DNA of 64,000 nt from the NCBI GenBank assembly GCA_002335385.1, contig DCVK01000016.1, positions 22,167-86,166 of the forward strand, given 5' to 3'. Below are positions 10,101-17,258 of the stretch, in pieces (position 1 is the first letter of the stretch; each line of letters begins with the position of its first letter). Source of the stretch: Candidatus Aminicenantes bacterium UBA2190. Its GTDB lineage: Bacteria; Acidobacteriota; Aminicenantia; UBA2199. Below the pieces are notes generated by a model. The model saw nothing but the letters and a program-made list of their open reading frames with translations. It searched no databases and was not told the origin of the DNA. The position numbers and the translations under genes are program-made.

Positions 10101-10382
10101 ACCCCCTCCTGGGGCGGCCTGGTCGGCATCGTCAACGGCCAGCGCACGATCGACAACGGCATGGTGCAGCAGCCCAACAACGCCTTCTACGGCAAGGAAG
10201 GGGAATGGTGGGTGGAGAACCGCGGCGCCATCCCCGACATCGAAGTGGAGAACGACCCCAACCTGGTCATGGCCGGCCGCGACCCGCAGCTGGAAAAGGC
10301 CATCGAGGTCGTCCTGGCGCAGATCGAAAAGAACAAGGAGAACCGGCTGCCGCCCGTCCCCGCCTACCCCGACAAGCGCTAG
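7110..10382 (+). CDS. Tricorn-like protease (S41 family) with N-terminal beta-propeller
   Basis: 1090 residues. A signal peptide (about 1-22) is followed by WD40/PD40-type propeller repeats with the recurring pattern SPDG-W-AF (FSPDGRWIAFSADYDG, LSPDGQWLAFFSDRSG), a helical C1 domain with GELCVGHAY (catalytic His), a PDZ domain (about 800-870), and a C-terminal serine-protease core with NEYNGSDGEAF (nucleophile Ser) and the ENRGAIPDIEVEN segment carrying the Glu. Known: tricorn from archaea cuts proteasome products into di- and tripeptides; bacterial secreted homologues are common in Acidobacteria-like genomes. The ATG at 7110 has GGAGGTG upstream and TACAAT at 7075-7080. A paralogue lies at 50671-53919. 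Confidence 0.93.
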   Translation: MKNARLSLFLIFAACAALAWAAEQPAEPRFMTHPDIHGGQVVFVYEGNLWLVPDAGGTARRLTSFPGSAVAPKFSPDGRWIAFSADYDGPQSVYLIPAAGGEPRRLTWQPGSLQAVAWTPDGRRVVFRADTEQFIHRDPNLYWVALDGTVPERLPVDRGTLCSFSADGSEMFFTRKGNEEYQWKRYQGGQHTDIWHFDFKNRRFTPVSAYTGKNAYPMWIGDALYFVSDREGGIANLYRRDNASKAVTRVTAHEKYDVMMPETDGGSIVYVQDGFLHVLDVRAGSSRKLAIDLPTDRWRRRDRWVDARGTIHGMDVGSDGKAVLLEARGDIFLLPTGKGGAVRNLTQTPGSREIHPRLSPDGQWLAFFSDRSGEYQLYMRRVAGGDWVQLTQTLDRAVYRLAWSPDGKKILFGNKDLAVFLCDIEKKQLTKIDEVNQLKNDEFTWEIDDYSWSPDSRWVCYSMVARNRNSQVYLYHLEEKKKVTLTDDFYNNLNPCFDANGDYLYYLSSRNFEVGMDFYEDNHVIARPFQVMAVQLQSGRKPPFAEDGGDAEAATAAPALPMRVDLEGLAARTFPLPVPAGNHFFLRAGRGKVAWCSVPEFGDDEYEEIFKPRGDVKWTLHLFDMKEKKAVAVEEKIGDYALSVNGEHVLIARGTDYFVSNLGKLFVEKKTAGKLSLDGMACYVDTLAEWSQIFNDAWRWYRDFFYDAGMHGQDWREVGARYRALIPQLSSRSGLNWLLSQMVGELCVGHAYIRGGDMGGVKLPDSPVFTGRLGADLAYDPAAGLFRFERIYGPSSHNLDLVAPLARPDIAVKEGDYLIAINGQALQKNEDYHRRLQVAKGQQVSLTVNSRPALQGARTYEVEPLAFDRHLRYDRWLTGNIEKVRRATGGRVGYMHINAMGVRNIGEFDKFWRAFRTKEGIIIDVRRNSGGWTEYFMIDKLERQQVAFNVLRGMEPFVYPGSVGPQNYVAVSNEYNGSDGEAFIQHFQARRLGPVVGTPSWGGLVGIVNGQRTIDNGMVQQPNNAFYGKEGEWWVENRGAIPDIEVENDPNLVMAGRDPQLEKAIEVVLAQIEKNKENRLPPVPAYPDKR

Positions 10383-10430
10383 CCGTATCTGCAGCGGAGT
10401 GGCACGACGCGCCGTGCCCCTGCGCGCGAC

Positions 10431-11324
10431 TCACCCGTACCGGACATCGATGCGGCAGGCAAGGCTATCCAAGCCCGAGCTTGAGGCAAGGCGAAATATT
10501 TTTTCTATCATTTCAGGATGTTCAGGAAGTTTTTCCTCCAGGCCGGCTTTTAAATGCTGTAAAAGGGTTTCGTCTCTTGGATAGGATGGTTTCATTACAT
10601 AACAATCCATCGCTTGCTTTCGCCAGAGGCTGTCTTCTGAAATCTCAAGGAAGGAAGCCAGCTTGTCAAGGAAAGCAGGATGAAATTCATTTTGAAGAAA
10701 TGAAAGGAATCGCCGGGGATATTTGGACTCGAGATCAAGAAACCATGCGATTTCGGAAAGTATTGCGTTCAGCACTGTTGTGAGGGAGTACTCACTGATC
10801 GTCTTGAAGAGCTTATGATGCTTCGTTTTCATGTTTGAAATGGCAGTATCAAGAGGATCTCTGATGGGCAGGAGGAATTTTATTTTTGGATTCAGCAAAA
10901 ATATTTTTTCGAAATCAGCATGATTCTCTTTCAGCACATTCGCCATGCGCAGGGATTCCTTCCAGAAAAAGCATGTGATTTCCTTTTTCATGAGGGAGGT
11001 GCCGAATCTGGCAGCATAGGCATCGCGCAGAAGAACGCTATCAAAGGCATGGGAAAATGTGATGGAGCCCCCATGATCACCCCGCTCTCCGGAATCCGAG
11101 ATGGAAAGAGCATAGGATATGAAATCATGGAAAGCTTTCTCAGAGCAGGTGGAAATGAAATTTCTTGACTCATCGGCAAAAACCCTATCCATTGCGTGAT
11201 TTAAAACCTGGCATTCCGGATGCAAGAAAGCAATGCTTGCGGTCAGGGTTGTCAGATTCCTGTACGGACCCAGCATGATACATACGGTTTTAAGGGTGTT
11301 GGGGAGAAAAGGAACGCCATTCAT
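10431..11324 (-). CDS. Sulfotransferase-like protein
   Basis: 297 residues, visibly richer in A+T than all neighbours. The segment LLPIRDPLDTAISNM (about residues 150-165) looks like the 3'-phosphate binding motif of PAPS-dependent sulfotransferases (RDPxDxAxS), and the opening TVCIMLGPYRNLTTL could be the 5'-phosphate loop, but it is atypical. No signal peptide. It lies alone on the minus strand between the tricorn gene and fhs, with a short open frame upstream. The composition and the weak match suggest recent transfer. A sulfotransferase or related nucleotide-binding transferase is likely; the acceptor is unknown. Confidence 0.6.
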   Translation of the reverse strand: MNGVPFLPNTLKTVCIMLGPYRNLTTLTASIAFLHPECQVLNHAMDRVFADESRNFISTCSEKAFHDFISYALSISDSGERGDHGGSITFSHAFDSVLLRDAYAARFGTSLMKKEITCFFWKESLRMANVLKENHADFEKIFLLNPKIKFLLPIRDPLDTAISNMKTKHHKLFKTISEYSLTTVLNAILSEIAWFLDLESKYPRRFLSFLQNEFHPAFLDKLASFLEISEDSLWRKQAMDCYVMKPSYPRDETLLQHLKAGLEEKLPEHPEMIEKIFRLASSSGLDSLACRIDVRYG

Positions 11325-11577
11325 GTTTTTTTGTCCTTTTGCGTCGGTTTTTCAGTGTTTCTGGGGAAATAATTTTTCTTGCAAAAACATATGTGATGCC
11401 AAGAACATTTGCCAGTTTTTTGTCATCACAACATTCTTGGCGTTTATCCAGAAAATACGGGATAAGATAGTTTGACAGATGAATCTTTTTGAGAAGGCTC
11501 AGCGCAGTGTCAATTGAAGGTCTTCTGCCGTCGGTCATATCGCTTGAACAACGGACAGGAAAATCCATTTCCCGCAT
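11290..11577 (-). CDS. Short hypothetical protein in the AT-rich insert
   Basis: 95 residues, opening MREMDFPVRCSSDMTDGR, with lysine-rich composition like the following sulfotransferase-like gene, whose start it overlaps by 35 bases. No clear ribosome site, no recognised domain. It might be a decayed N-terminal piece of a larger transferred gene or a real small protein. The stretch 11578-11663 towards fhs shows nothing. Confidence 0.3.
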   Translation of the reverse strand: MREMDFPVRCSSDMTDGRRPSIDTALSLLKKIHLSNYLIPYFLDKRQECCDDKKLANVLGITYVFARKIISPETLKNRRKRTKKHEWRSFSPQHP

Positions 11578-11663
11578 GAGGGGATTCTAAGAGGAATTTG
11601 ATGAAACTGCAACCGCGGAGTGCGGATCCCTTCCCCAGGCCATGAAATCACCCGGCACTGCCG

Positions 11664-13310
11664 TCAGAACAGGCCGCTGATGTTGCCGTCGGCATCGATG
11701 TCAATGCTCTCGGCCGCCGGCTCCCTGGGCAGGCCGGGCATGAGCATGATCTCGCCGCAGACCGCCACCACGAAACCGGCGCCGGCGGAGAGGAAGAGGC
11801 GGTCGACGTCGACGTCGAAATCGCGGGGCCGGCCCAGGGCCTTCGGATCGTCGGAGAGCGAGTTGGGGGTCTTGGCGATGATCACGTGCAGCTTGTCGTA
11901 CCCCAGGTCGGTCAGCAGCTCGATGTCCTTGCGCGCCTGGCGGGTGTAGTTGATGCGGGCGGCGCCGTACATGCGGGTGGCGATGGCCTCGATCTTCTTC
12001 ACAATGCCCCATTCCGGTTCATAGATGGGCTTGACCCGGGCCCCGGAGCGCGTGGCCGCTTCGACCGCCCCGGCCAGGTCCAGGCAGCCCTCGCCGCCCT
12101 TGTTGAACGGGTCGCTGACAAAGGCTTTGACCTTGCGGGCGGCGGCATGACGGACGGTGAGCTGGAGTTCCTCGGCGTCGTTGTCGGGGAAATAATTGAT
12201 GGCCACCACCAGGGGGACGCCGAAGGTCTGCATGTTCTCGATGTGCTTGTCCAGATTGTCGAAACCCTTGACCAGGGCCTCAAGATTCTTCTCGGCCAGG
12301 TTTTCCTTCCCGGCGCCGCCGTGGTACTTCAGCGCGCGCAGGGTGGTGACCAGCACCACCGCGTCCACGTTGAATTTTCCCGTGCGGCTGACGAAATTCA
12401 TGAACTTCTCCCCGCCCAGTTCCGAGGCAAAGCCGGCTTCGGTGACCGTGACCTGGGAAAGGGCCTGGGCCAGGCGGATGGCCTGGATGGAATTGGTGCC
12501 ATGGGCGATATTGGCGAATGGACCGCCGTGGATGATGGCCGGGGTACCCTCCAGGGTTTGCACCAGGTTGGGCTTGATGGCGTCCTTGAGCAGCAGTGCC
12601 ATGGACCCGACGGCCTTGAGGTCGGCGGCGGTGACGGGCTTGTTCTTCGAGGTATAGCCGACGACCATGCGCGCCAGGCGGTCCTTCAGGTCCTGGAAAT
12701 CCTCGGCCAGGCAGAGCACGGCCATGACCTCCGATGCCACCGAGATGTTGAAGGCGTCCTCGCGGGCGAAGCCGTTCTGGCGGCCGCCCAGGCCGATGAC
12801 GATCTCGCGCAGGGCGCGGTCGTTCATGTCGATGACCCGGCGCCAGGCGATGCGCCGCGTGTCGATGCCCAGGCGGTTGCCATGCTGGATATGGTTGTCG
12901 ATCATCGCCGCCAGCAGGTTGTTGGCGGTGGTGACGGCGTGGATGTCGCCGGTGAAATGCAGGTCGATCTCGTCGGCGGGCAGCACCTGCGAGGCGCCGC
13001 CGCCGGTGGCGCCGCCCTTCATGCCGAACACCGGGCCCAGCGAGGGCTCGCGCAGGGTGACGATCGAGCGGACGCCGATGCGGTTCAGGGCCATCGACAG
13101 GCCGATGGCCATGGTGGTCTTGCCCTCGCCGGCGGGGGTGGGCGTGGTGGCGGTGACCAGCACCTGGCGGCCGCAGCTTTCGCAGCGGGCCAGGCGCCGG
13201 GCCAGCGACGGCTCCAGTTTGGCTTTATAAGGCCCGTAATAATACAACTCCGCCTCAGCGATGCCGAAACGGGCGGCCATCTCCTTGATCGGAAGCATTT
13301 TTTCGGCCAT
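11664..13310 (-). CDS. fhs: Formate--tetrahydrofolate ligase
   Basis: 548 residues from the ATG at 13310. The first ATG (13316) sits only two bases from AGGAGG, while the second has an eight-base gap, so I prefer it. Landmarks are TPAGEGKTTMAI (P-loop, about residue 58), LREPSLGPVFGMKGGATGGG, DIHAVTTANNLLAAMIDNH and FGVPLVVAINYFPDN. Known: ATP-dependent formation of 10-formyl-tetrahydrofolate from formate, an entry step of one-carbon metabolism and of the methyl branch of the acetyl-CoA pathway. Fhs is typical of anaerobes. It follows the histidine kinase by 61 bases; no other folate genes are in the window. Confidence 0.97.
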   Translation of the reverse strand: MAEKMLPIKEMAARFGIAEAELYYYGPYKAKLEPSLARRLARCESCGRQVLVTATTPTPAGEGKTTMAIGLSMALNRIGVRSIVTLREPSLGPVFGMKGGATGGGASQVLPADEIDLHFTGDIHAVTTANNLLAAMIDNHIQHGNRLGIDTRRIAWRRVIDMNDRALREIVIGLGGRQNGFAREDAFNISVASEVMAVLCLAEDFQDLKDRLARMVVGYTSKNKPVTAADLKAVGSMALLLKDAIKPNLVQTLEGTPAIIHGGPFANIAHGTNSIQAIRLAQALSQVTVTEAGFASELGGEKFMNFVSRTGKFNVDAVVLVTTLRALKYHGGAGKENLAEKNLEALVKGFDNLDKHIENMQTFGVPLVVAINYFPDNDAEELQLTVRHAAARKVKAFVSDPFNKGGEGCLDLAGAVEAATRSGARVKPIYEPEWGIVKKIEAIATRMYGAARINYTRQARKDIELLTDLGYDKLHVIIAKTPNSLSDDPKALGRPRDFDVDVDRLFLSAGAGFVVAVCGEIMLMPGLPREPAAESIDIDADGNISGLF

Positions 13311-13371
13311 GTTCATCCCCTCCTAGTTTCCTGTTCCCGGGCCGCCGGCGGCGCGGACGGCCGCCGGATCA

Positions 13372-15546
13372 TCAGGCCGGCAGCTCGATGGTGAAGCGCG
13401 CCCCATGCGGCGGGTTGTCGCTGATCGAGATCATGCCGTTGTGCTCCTCGATGATGTTGTGGGCGATGGCCAGCCCCAGCCCGGTGCCGCCCTGGCTTTT
13501 CTTGGAGAAATAGGGCTGGAACACCTTCTGCTTGTCCTCGTCGCTGATGCCCGGGCCGTTGTCGGCGATCTCGACGGTGAGGAACCTGCTCTCGGCGTTG
13601 TAGCGCGTGACGATCCCGATCTCGCCCTGGTTGCCCATGACCTGCAGGGCGTTGTCCAGGATGTTGACGAAGACCCGCTTGATCTGCTCTACGTCCAGCT
13701 TGACCAGCGCCGGCAGGTCCACGTCGAAGGCGACCTTGAACTGGACGTTCTGGTAGACCGAGGTGTAGGTGGCCACCAGCTTCTCCAGGATGTCGTTGAC
13801 GTCGCCCTGGGTGAACTTGATCTCGGGCAGGCGGGCGAAGTTGGCGAACTCCTCGGCCAGGTTCTTGATCGAGTCCAGCTCCTGGGAGATGATGTTCAGG
13901 CTGTCCTCGACGATGGCGCGGAACTTCTCCGGCGGCTGGTCCAGGCTGCGCATGATGCGCTGCGAGGAGATCTGGATGGGCGTGAGCGGGTTCTTGATCT
14001 CGTGGGCGATGCGCTTGGCCACTTCGCGCCAGACCAGCATGCGCTGGGCCTTGATCAGCTCGGTCAGGTCGGTCAGCACCACCAGCAGCCCGGCGAAGCG
14101 GCTGTTGATCGGGTTGCGCAGCTGGGTGATCTTGACGGCCAGGTTGATGTACTGGCCCTGCAGCTTGACGTCGACCTCCTTTTCGATGAGCTTGAAGCGC
14201 GCGGCGAAGGCCTTCTTGACCAGGGCATGGATGTCGCCGTAGAGCGACTCGGAGATCACCTCGGCGTAGTTCTTGCGCACCGCCGTCTCCGGGTCCAGCG
14301 ACAGCATGCGCGCCGCCTCGTTGTTGATGACCATGATGTCGCCGCGCAGGTTCAGGGCCATGACGCCGGTGGTGATGTTCTTGAGGATGGTCTCGATGAT
14401 GCTGCGGCGGTGGCGCAGCTCGATGGTGCGCCGGTTCAGCTTGTCGCGGTTGTCCTTCAGGTCGATGGCCATGCGGTTGAACTCATTGATCAGGGTGTTG
14501 AACTCGTCCTTGGTCTCGTAGTCGATGCGCACGTCCAGGTTGCCCTTGGCGATCTCGGAGGTGGCCGTGACCAGCTTCTCGATGGGCACGGTGATGCCCT
14601 TGGCCAGGTAGAAGCCCAGCCAGGAGGCGGAGAAGATGATCAGGATGGTGATGAACAAAAAGAGCAGGATGTAGGTGTTCTTGACCGGGTCGCGCAGGAC
14701 GCGCATCTGGTTGTGCTTGCTGACCATGCCGGCCAGGGAGTTCAGGCTGCGCGTGTAGCTGTCCGGGAAGTATTTCCCGGTGATGATCAGCATCTTGTCG
14801 CCCTGCCCGATGTCGAAGGCCACGCCGTTGCGGATCAGCTCGGCCGATTTCAGCGTGTCGATGGTGGTGAAGCCGGCGCCGCCCAGGCCGCGGTAGACGA
14901 CGTTCAGCGGCAGGTCCCGGTATTCCTGCATGGGGATGCGCGGGTGACAGATGGTGTAGACGTCCTTGCTGTTGCGGTAGAGGGTGACCACGTCGAGCTT
15001 GTATTCCAGCATCTTCTCCTTGAGCTTGTTCATCAGGAAGACCTTGTTCTCTTCGGCGTACATGCGCTTCTGCTGGATCATGGCGGCGATCAGGTTCGAG
15101 TAGTGCCGCAGGTCCTCGTTGATGTTGCCGTAGTAGTTGGTCTTGACCTCCTCGACGTTCTGCATGATGTTCTCGATGGGGGCCTTGAACCACTGCTCGA
15201 TGCTCTGCGAGATGACGTCGGTGGCGAAGAAGAAGAGCAGCAGGGTGGGGACGATGGAGAAGGCGATGAAGAAGAAGACCAGCCGGTTCTTGAAGCTGTG
15301 GCCGGCGCCGCCCTGGTTGCGATCCAGGTACATCTTCAGGATGTTGCGCGCCAGGATGAAAAGGAAAGTCAGGCCGAAGAGGATGATGATGATCCACAGG
15401 CCGAAGATCACGGTGTTGCTCTTCAGGGCCGGCGGCGAGAAGTTCTTGCTCTCCTCGAAATAGAGGCGCAGGATGACGAAAACGATGAAAGACATCACGA
15501 AAGCCGCCACGATCAGGCGCGTGCCCTTGACCTTCTTGCTCTTCAT
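13372..15546 (-). CDS. NtrY-like membrane sensor histidine kinase
   Basis: 724 residues from the ATG at 15546. Longer in-frame starts lie upstream of the promoter at 15610-15638 and are unlikely. Order: three N-terminal membrane helices (about 10-105), an extracytoplasmic sensor region (about 130-300), a fourth helix (about 310-335), a HAMP domain, a PAS domain (IIETILKNITTGVMAL), the HisKA box RIAHEIKNPLTPIQ with the phosphorylated His, and an ATPase domain with N (FVNILDNALQVM), G1 (DNGPGI) and G2 (GGTGLGLA). Known: NtrY kinases sense envelope or nitrogen signals and pair with sigma-54 activators; no response regulator lies nearby. Confidence 0.92.
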   Translation of the reverse strand: MKSKKVKGTRLIVAAFVMSFIVFVILRLYFEESKNFSPPALKSNTVIFGLWIIIILFGLTFLFILARNILKMYLDRNQGGAGHSFKNRLVFFFIAFSIVPTLLLFFFATDVISQSIEQWFKAPIENIMQNVEEVKTNYYGNINEDLRHYSNLIAAMIQQKRMYAEENKVFLMNKLKEKMLEYKLDVVTLYRNSKDVYTICHPRIPMQEYRDLPLNVVYRGLGGAGFTTIDTLKSAELIRNGVAFDIGQGDKMLIITGKYFPDSYTRSLNSLAGMVSKHNQMRVLRDPVKNTYILLFLFITILIIFSASWLGFYLAKGITVPIEKLVTATSEIAKGNLDVRIDYETKDEFNTLINEFNRMAIDLKDNRDKLNRRTIELRHRRSIIETILKNITTGVMALNLRGDIMVINNEAARMLSLDPETAVRKNYAEVISESLYGDIHALVKKAFAARFKLIEKEVDVKLQGQYINLAVKITQLRNPINSRFAGLLVVLTDLTELIKAQRMLVWREVAKRIAHEIKNPLTPIQISSQRIMRSLDQPPEKFRAIVEDSLNIISQELDSIKNLAEEFANFARLPEIKFTQGDVNDILEKLVATYTSVYQNVQFKVAFDVDLPALVKLDVEQIKRVFVNILDNALQVMGNQGEIGIVTRYNAESRFLTVEIADNGPGISDEDKQKVFQPYFSKKSQGGTGLGLAIAHNIIEEHNGMISISDNPPHGARFTIELPA

Positions 15547-15609
15547 TCCTCCACGTTCCTCGCCGCCGCGCGCCGTGAGCGGCCTGGGGACGGCGCATCC
15601 TGTCCAGCC

Positions 15610-15638
15610 AATGTAGCATGATTGGCCGCGCAGGTCAA
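15610..15638 (-). promoter_or_regulatory. Promoter of the histidine kinase gene
   Basis: Minus strand TTGACC (15638-15633), 17 bases, TACATT (15615-15610). The -35 box abuts the TTGACA (15639-15644) that points the other way towards tRNA-Arg, forming the near-palindrome GGTCAATTGACA. The transcript would start near 15603, which supports the 15546 start of the kinase. Confidence 0.6.
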
Positions 15639-15667
15639 TTGACAGGAACGGCAAAAAATGATATGGG
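15639..15667 (+). promoter_or_regulatory. Probable promoter of tRNA-Arg and the TPR gene
   Basis: TTGACA (15639-15644), 17 bases, then TATGGG (15662-15667), a poor -10. The distance to the tRNA 5' end (15677) leaves about 9 bases, as expected for a short tRNA leader. Confidence 0.45.
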
Positions 15668-15676
15668 TGTATCCTT

Positions 15677-15749
15677 GCGCCTGTAGCTCAAAGGATAGAG
15701 CATGGGATTCCTAATCCCAGGGTTGGATGTTCGAGTCATCTCAGGCGCA
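15677..15749 (+). tRNA. tRNA-Arg(CCU)
   Basis: A 73-base cloverleaf. Acceptor GCGCCTG (15677-15683) pairs with CAGGCGC (15742-15748), with discriminator A. The D arm is GCTC/GAGC. The anticodon stem TGGGA/TCCCA encloses TTCCTAA, with anticodon CCT reading AGG. The T arm is GGATG-TTCGAGT-CATCT. CCA is not encoded. No terminator separates it from the TPR gene, whose ATG is only 15 bases downstream. Confidence 0.93.
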
Positions 15750-15764
15750 ATGGTGAGGTCAACC

Positions 15765-16436
15765 ATGAAGAAGAAGGAAAAGGAACACCTGAAGACCGAC
15801 CCGTTCATCCGTTTTTTTGAAACGGCGTTCGCCTTCATCAAGAGCCATCGCCGCTGGATCGTCATGGGCGCCGCCGCCGTCGCCCTGGTCGTCCTCGCCC
15901 TGATGCTGCTGCTCCTGTTCCGCAACCTGAGTTCCTCCGGCGAGAACACCCTGTACGCCGAGGCCTTCCGCGTGCGCAACGACGGCAAGATGACCCTGGA
16001 CCAGAAGATCGCCGCCCTGCAAAAGATGAAATTCAAGCGGGGGATCTCGGCCTCCGGCCGGCTGTTCCTCGCCGCCCTGCACTACGAAAAGGGAGAGCTG
16101 GCCAAGGCCGAGGCCTTGCTGACCGCGATGCCCGCCAGCCGCCTGCGGCTGCTGAACGACGAGAAGCACGCCCTGTATGCCCAGGTGCTGGCCGCCGGCG
16201 GCAAGAGCGCCGAGGCCGAGGCCGTGCTCAACCGCCTGCTGGCGGAGAAGAAGACCGTCCTGTCCCGGGAACTCATCCTGATCCAGCTGGCCAAGCTGCA
16301 GCGGAAGGACAGGCGCTACGCCGAGGCGGCCGCGACGCTCCAACGCGTCATCGCCGAGCATCCCGACACCCCGGGCGCCATGGAAGCGCAGAGCCTGCTG
16401 TCCACGATCGCGAACCCGGCTCCGACAGCCCCCTAG
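15765..16436 (+). CDS. YfgM-like membrane-anchored TPR protein
   Basis: 223 residues from the ATG at 15765 (GAGGT upstream). The sequence has a lysine-rich cytoplasmic N terminus, one membrane helix (about residues 30-50, WIVMGAAAVALVVLALMLL) and a periplasmic domain of TPR-like helical pairs (LFLAALHYEKGELAKAEALL, YAEAAATLQRVIAEHPDTPG). Known: this TPR_21/YfgM architecture occurs in ancillary factors of the Sec translocon and outer-membrane assembly; the match here is by architecture only. It shares a transcript with tRNA-Arg and ends 51 bases before pyrK. Confidence 0.7.
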   Translation: MKKKEKEHLKTDPFIRFFETAFAFIKSHRRWIVMGAAAVALVVLALMLLLLFRNLSSSGENTLYAEAFRVRNDGKMTLDQKIAALQKMKFKRGISASGRLFLAALHYEKGELAKAEALLTAMPASRLRLLNDEKHALYAQVLAAGGKSAEAEAVLNRLLAEKKTVLSRELILIQLAKLQRKDRRYAEAAATLQRVIAEHPDTPGAMEAQSLLSTIANPAPTAP

Positions 16437-16452
16437 CCCCCGTCTTCTTCTA

Positions 16453-16481
16453 TTTACAGCCCCGGCGAAGCGTGGCATAAT
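16453..16481 (+). promoter_or_regulatory. Leaderless-type promoter of pyrK
   Basis: TTTACA (16453-16458), 17 bases, CATAAT (16476-16481), then only six bases to the pyrK ATG at 16488. No Shine-Dalgarno sequence fits between. The predicted transcript begins at or next to the A of the ATG. Confidence 0.65.
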
Positions 16482-16487
16482 CCGATC

Positions 16488-17258
16488 ATGCAAGACGAAC
16501 GCGGCCTCATCGAGGAATCCCGCGACCTCGGCAACGGCTACCATCTGCTGAAGGTCGCCGCCCCGCGCACCGCCGAAGCGGCCAAGCCGGGCCACTTCGT
16601 CATGGTGCGCATCCTGCCGGCGCTCGACCCGCTGCTGCGCCGTCCGCTGGGGATCCTGGACGCGCGGCCGCCCTACATCTGGCTTTATTACCAGGTGCTG
16701 GGAAGCGGCACGCGGCTGCTGGCCGGCCAGCGCCCGGGTGACAGCCTGGACATCCTCGGCCCTTTGGGCAACACATTCCCGGAGCTGCCGGGCCAGCGCG
16801 TCCTGCTCATTGCCGGCGGTCGCGGCATCGTCCCTTTGTTCCACTACGCCCGGACCTACGGCGAGCGCCGGCCGCTGCTGCTGTTGTACGGCGGCCGCGG
16901 CAAGGCCGACCTGCCGCTGCTGGACCGCGTCCGCTCCCTGCGCCTGGAACGGCTGTTCGTCTTCAGCGAGGACGGCGCGCTCGGCCAGCAGGGGCGGCTC
17001 AGCGACGGCCTGGAGAAGATCGTGCGCGACGAGCGGCCGGACGTCACCATGTCGTGCGGCCCCGAAGCCATGCTGGCCGCGCTGGCCACGCTGCTGAAGC
17101 CGTTCCCCACCCGCGACCTGGTCTTACTGGAGGCCCGCATGGGCTGCGGTTTCGGCGCCTGCCAGGGCTGCGCGGTCCGCGCCGCGGACGGCTCCTATCG
17201 CCGCGTCTGTGACGAGGGGCCGGTCTTCCCCATGGAGGAGATCCAATGGCCGACCTGA
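16488..17258 (+). CDS. pyrK: Dihydroorotate dehydrogenase electron transfer subunit PyrK
   Basis: 256 residues of the ferredoxin-reductase-like PyrK family. RRPLGILDA (about 50) is the FAD-binding strand, LGPLGNTFP and IAGGRGIVPLF bind FAD/NAD, and the C terminus has the [2Fe-2S] cysteines MGCGFGACQGCAV plus a fourth Cys in RRVCDEGPVF. Known: PyrK carries electrons from dihydroorotate, oxidised by class 1B PyrD, to NAD+. The gene overlaps pyrD by 13 bases, which fits a stable heterotetramer. The start has a leaderless-type promoter. The loop usually written RPLSI reads RPLGI here. Confidence 0.93.
   Translation: MQDERGLIEESRDLGNGYHLLKVAAPRTAEAAKPGHFVMVRILPALDPLLRRPLGILDARPPYIWLYYQVLGSGTRLLAGQRPGDSLDILGPLGNTFPELPGQRVLLIAGGRGIVPLFHYARTYGERRPLLLLYGGRGKADLPLLDRVRSLRLERLFVFSEDGALGQQGRLSDGLEKIVRDERPDVTMSCGPEAMLAALATLLKPFPTRDLVLLEARMGCGFGACQGCAVRAADGSYRRVCDEGPVFPMEEIQWPT

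Noticed and set aside
10394..10422. GGCACG/CGTGCC hairpin after the first tricorn gene
   Set aside because: Only six pairs and followed by GC-rich sequence instead of T; not convincing as a terminator.
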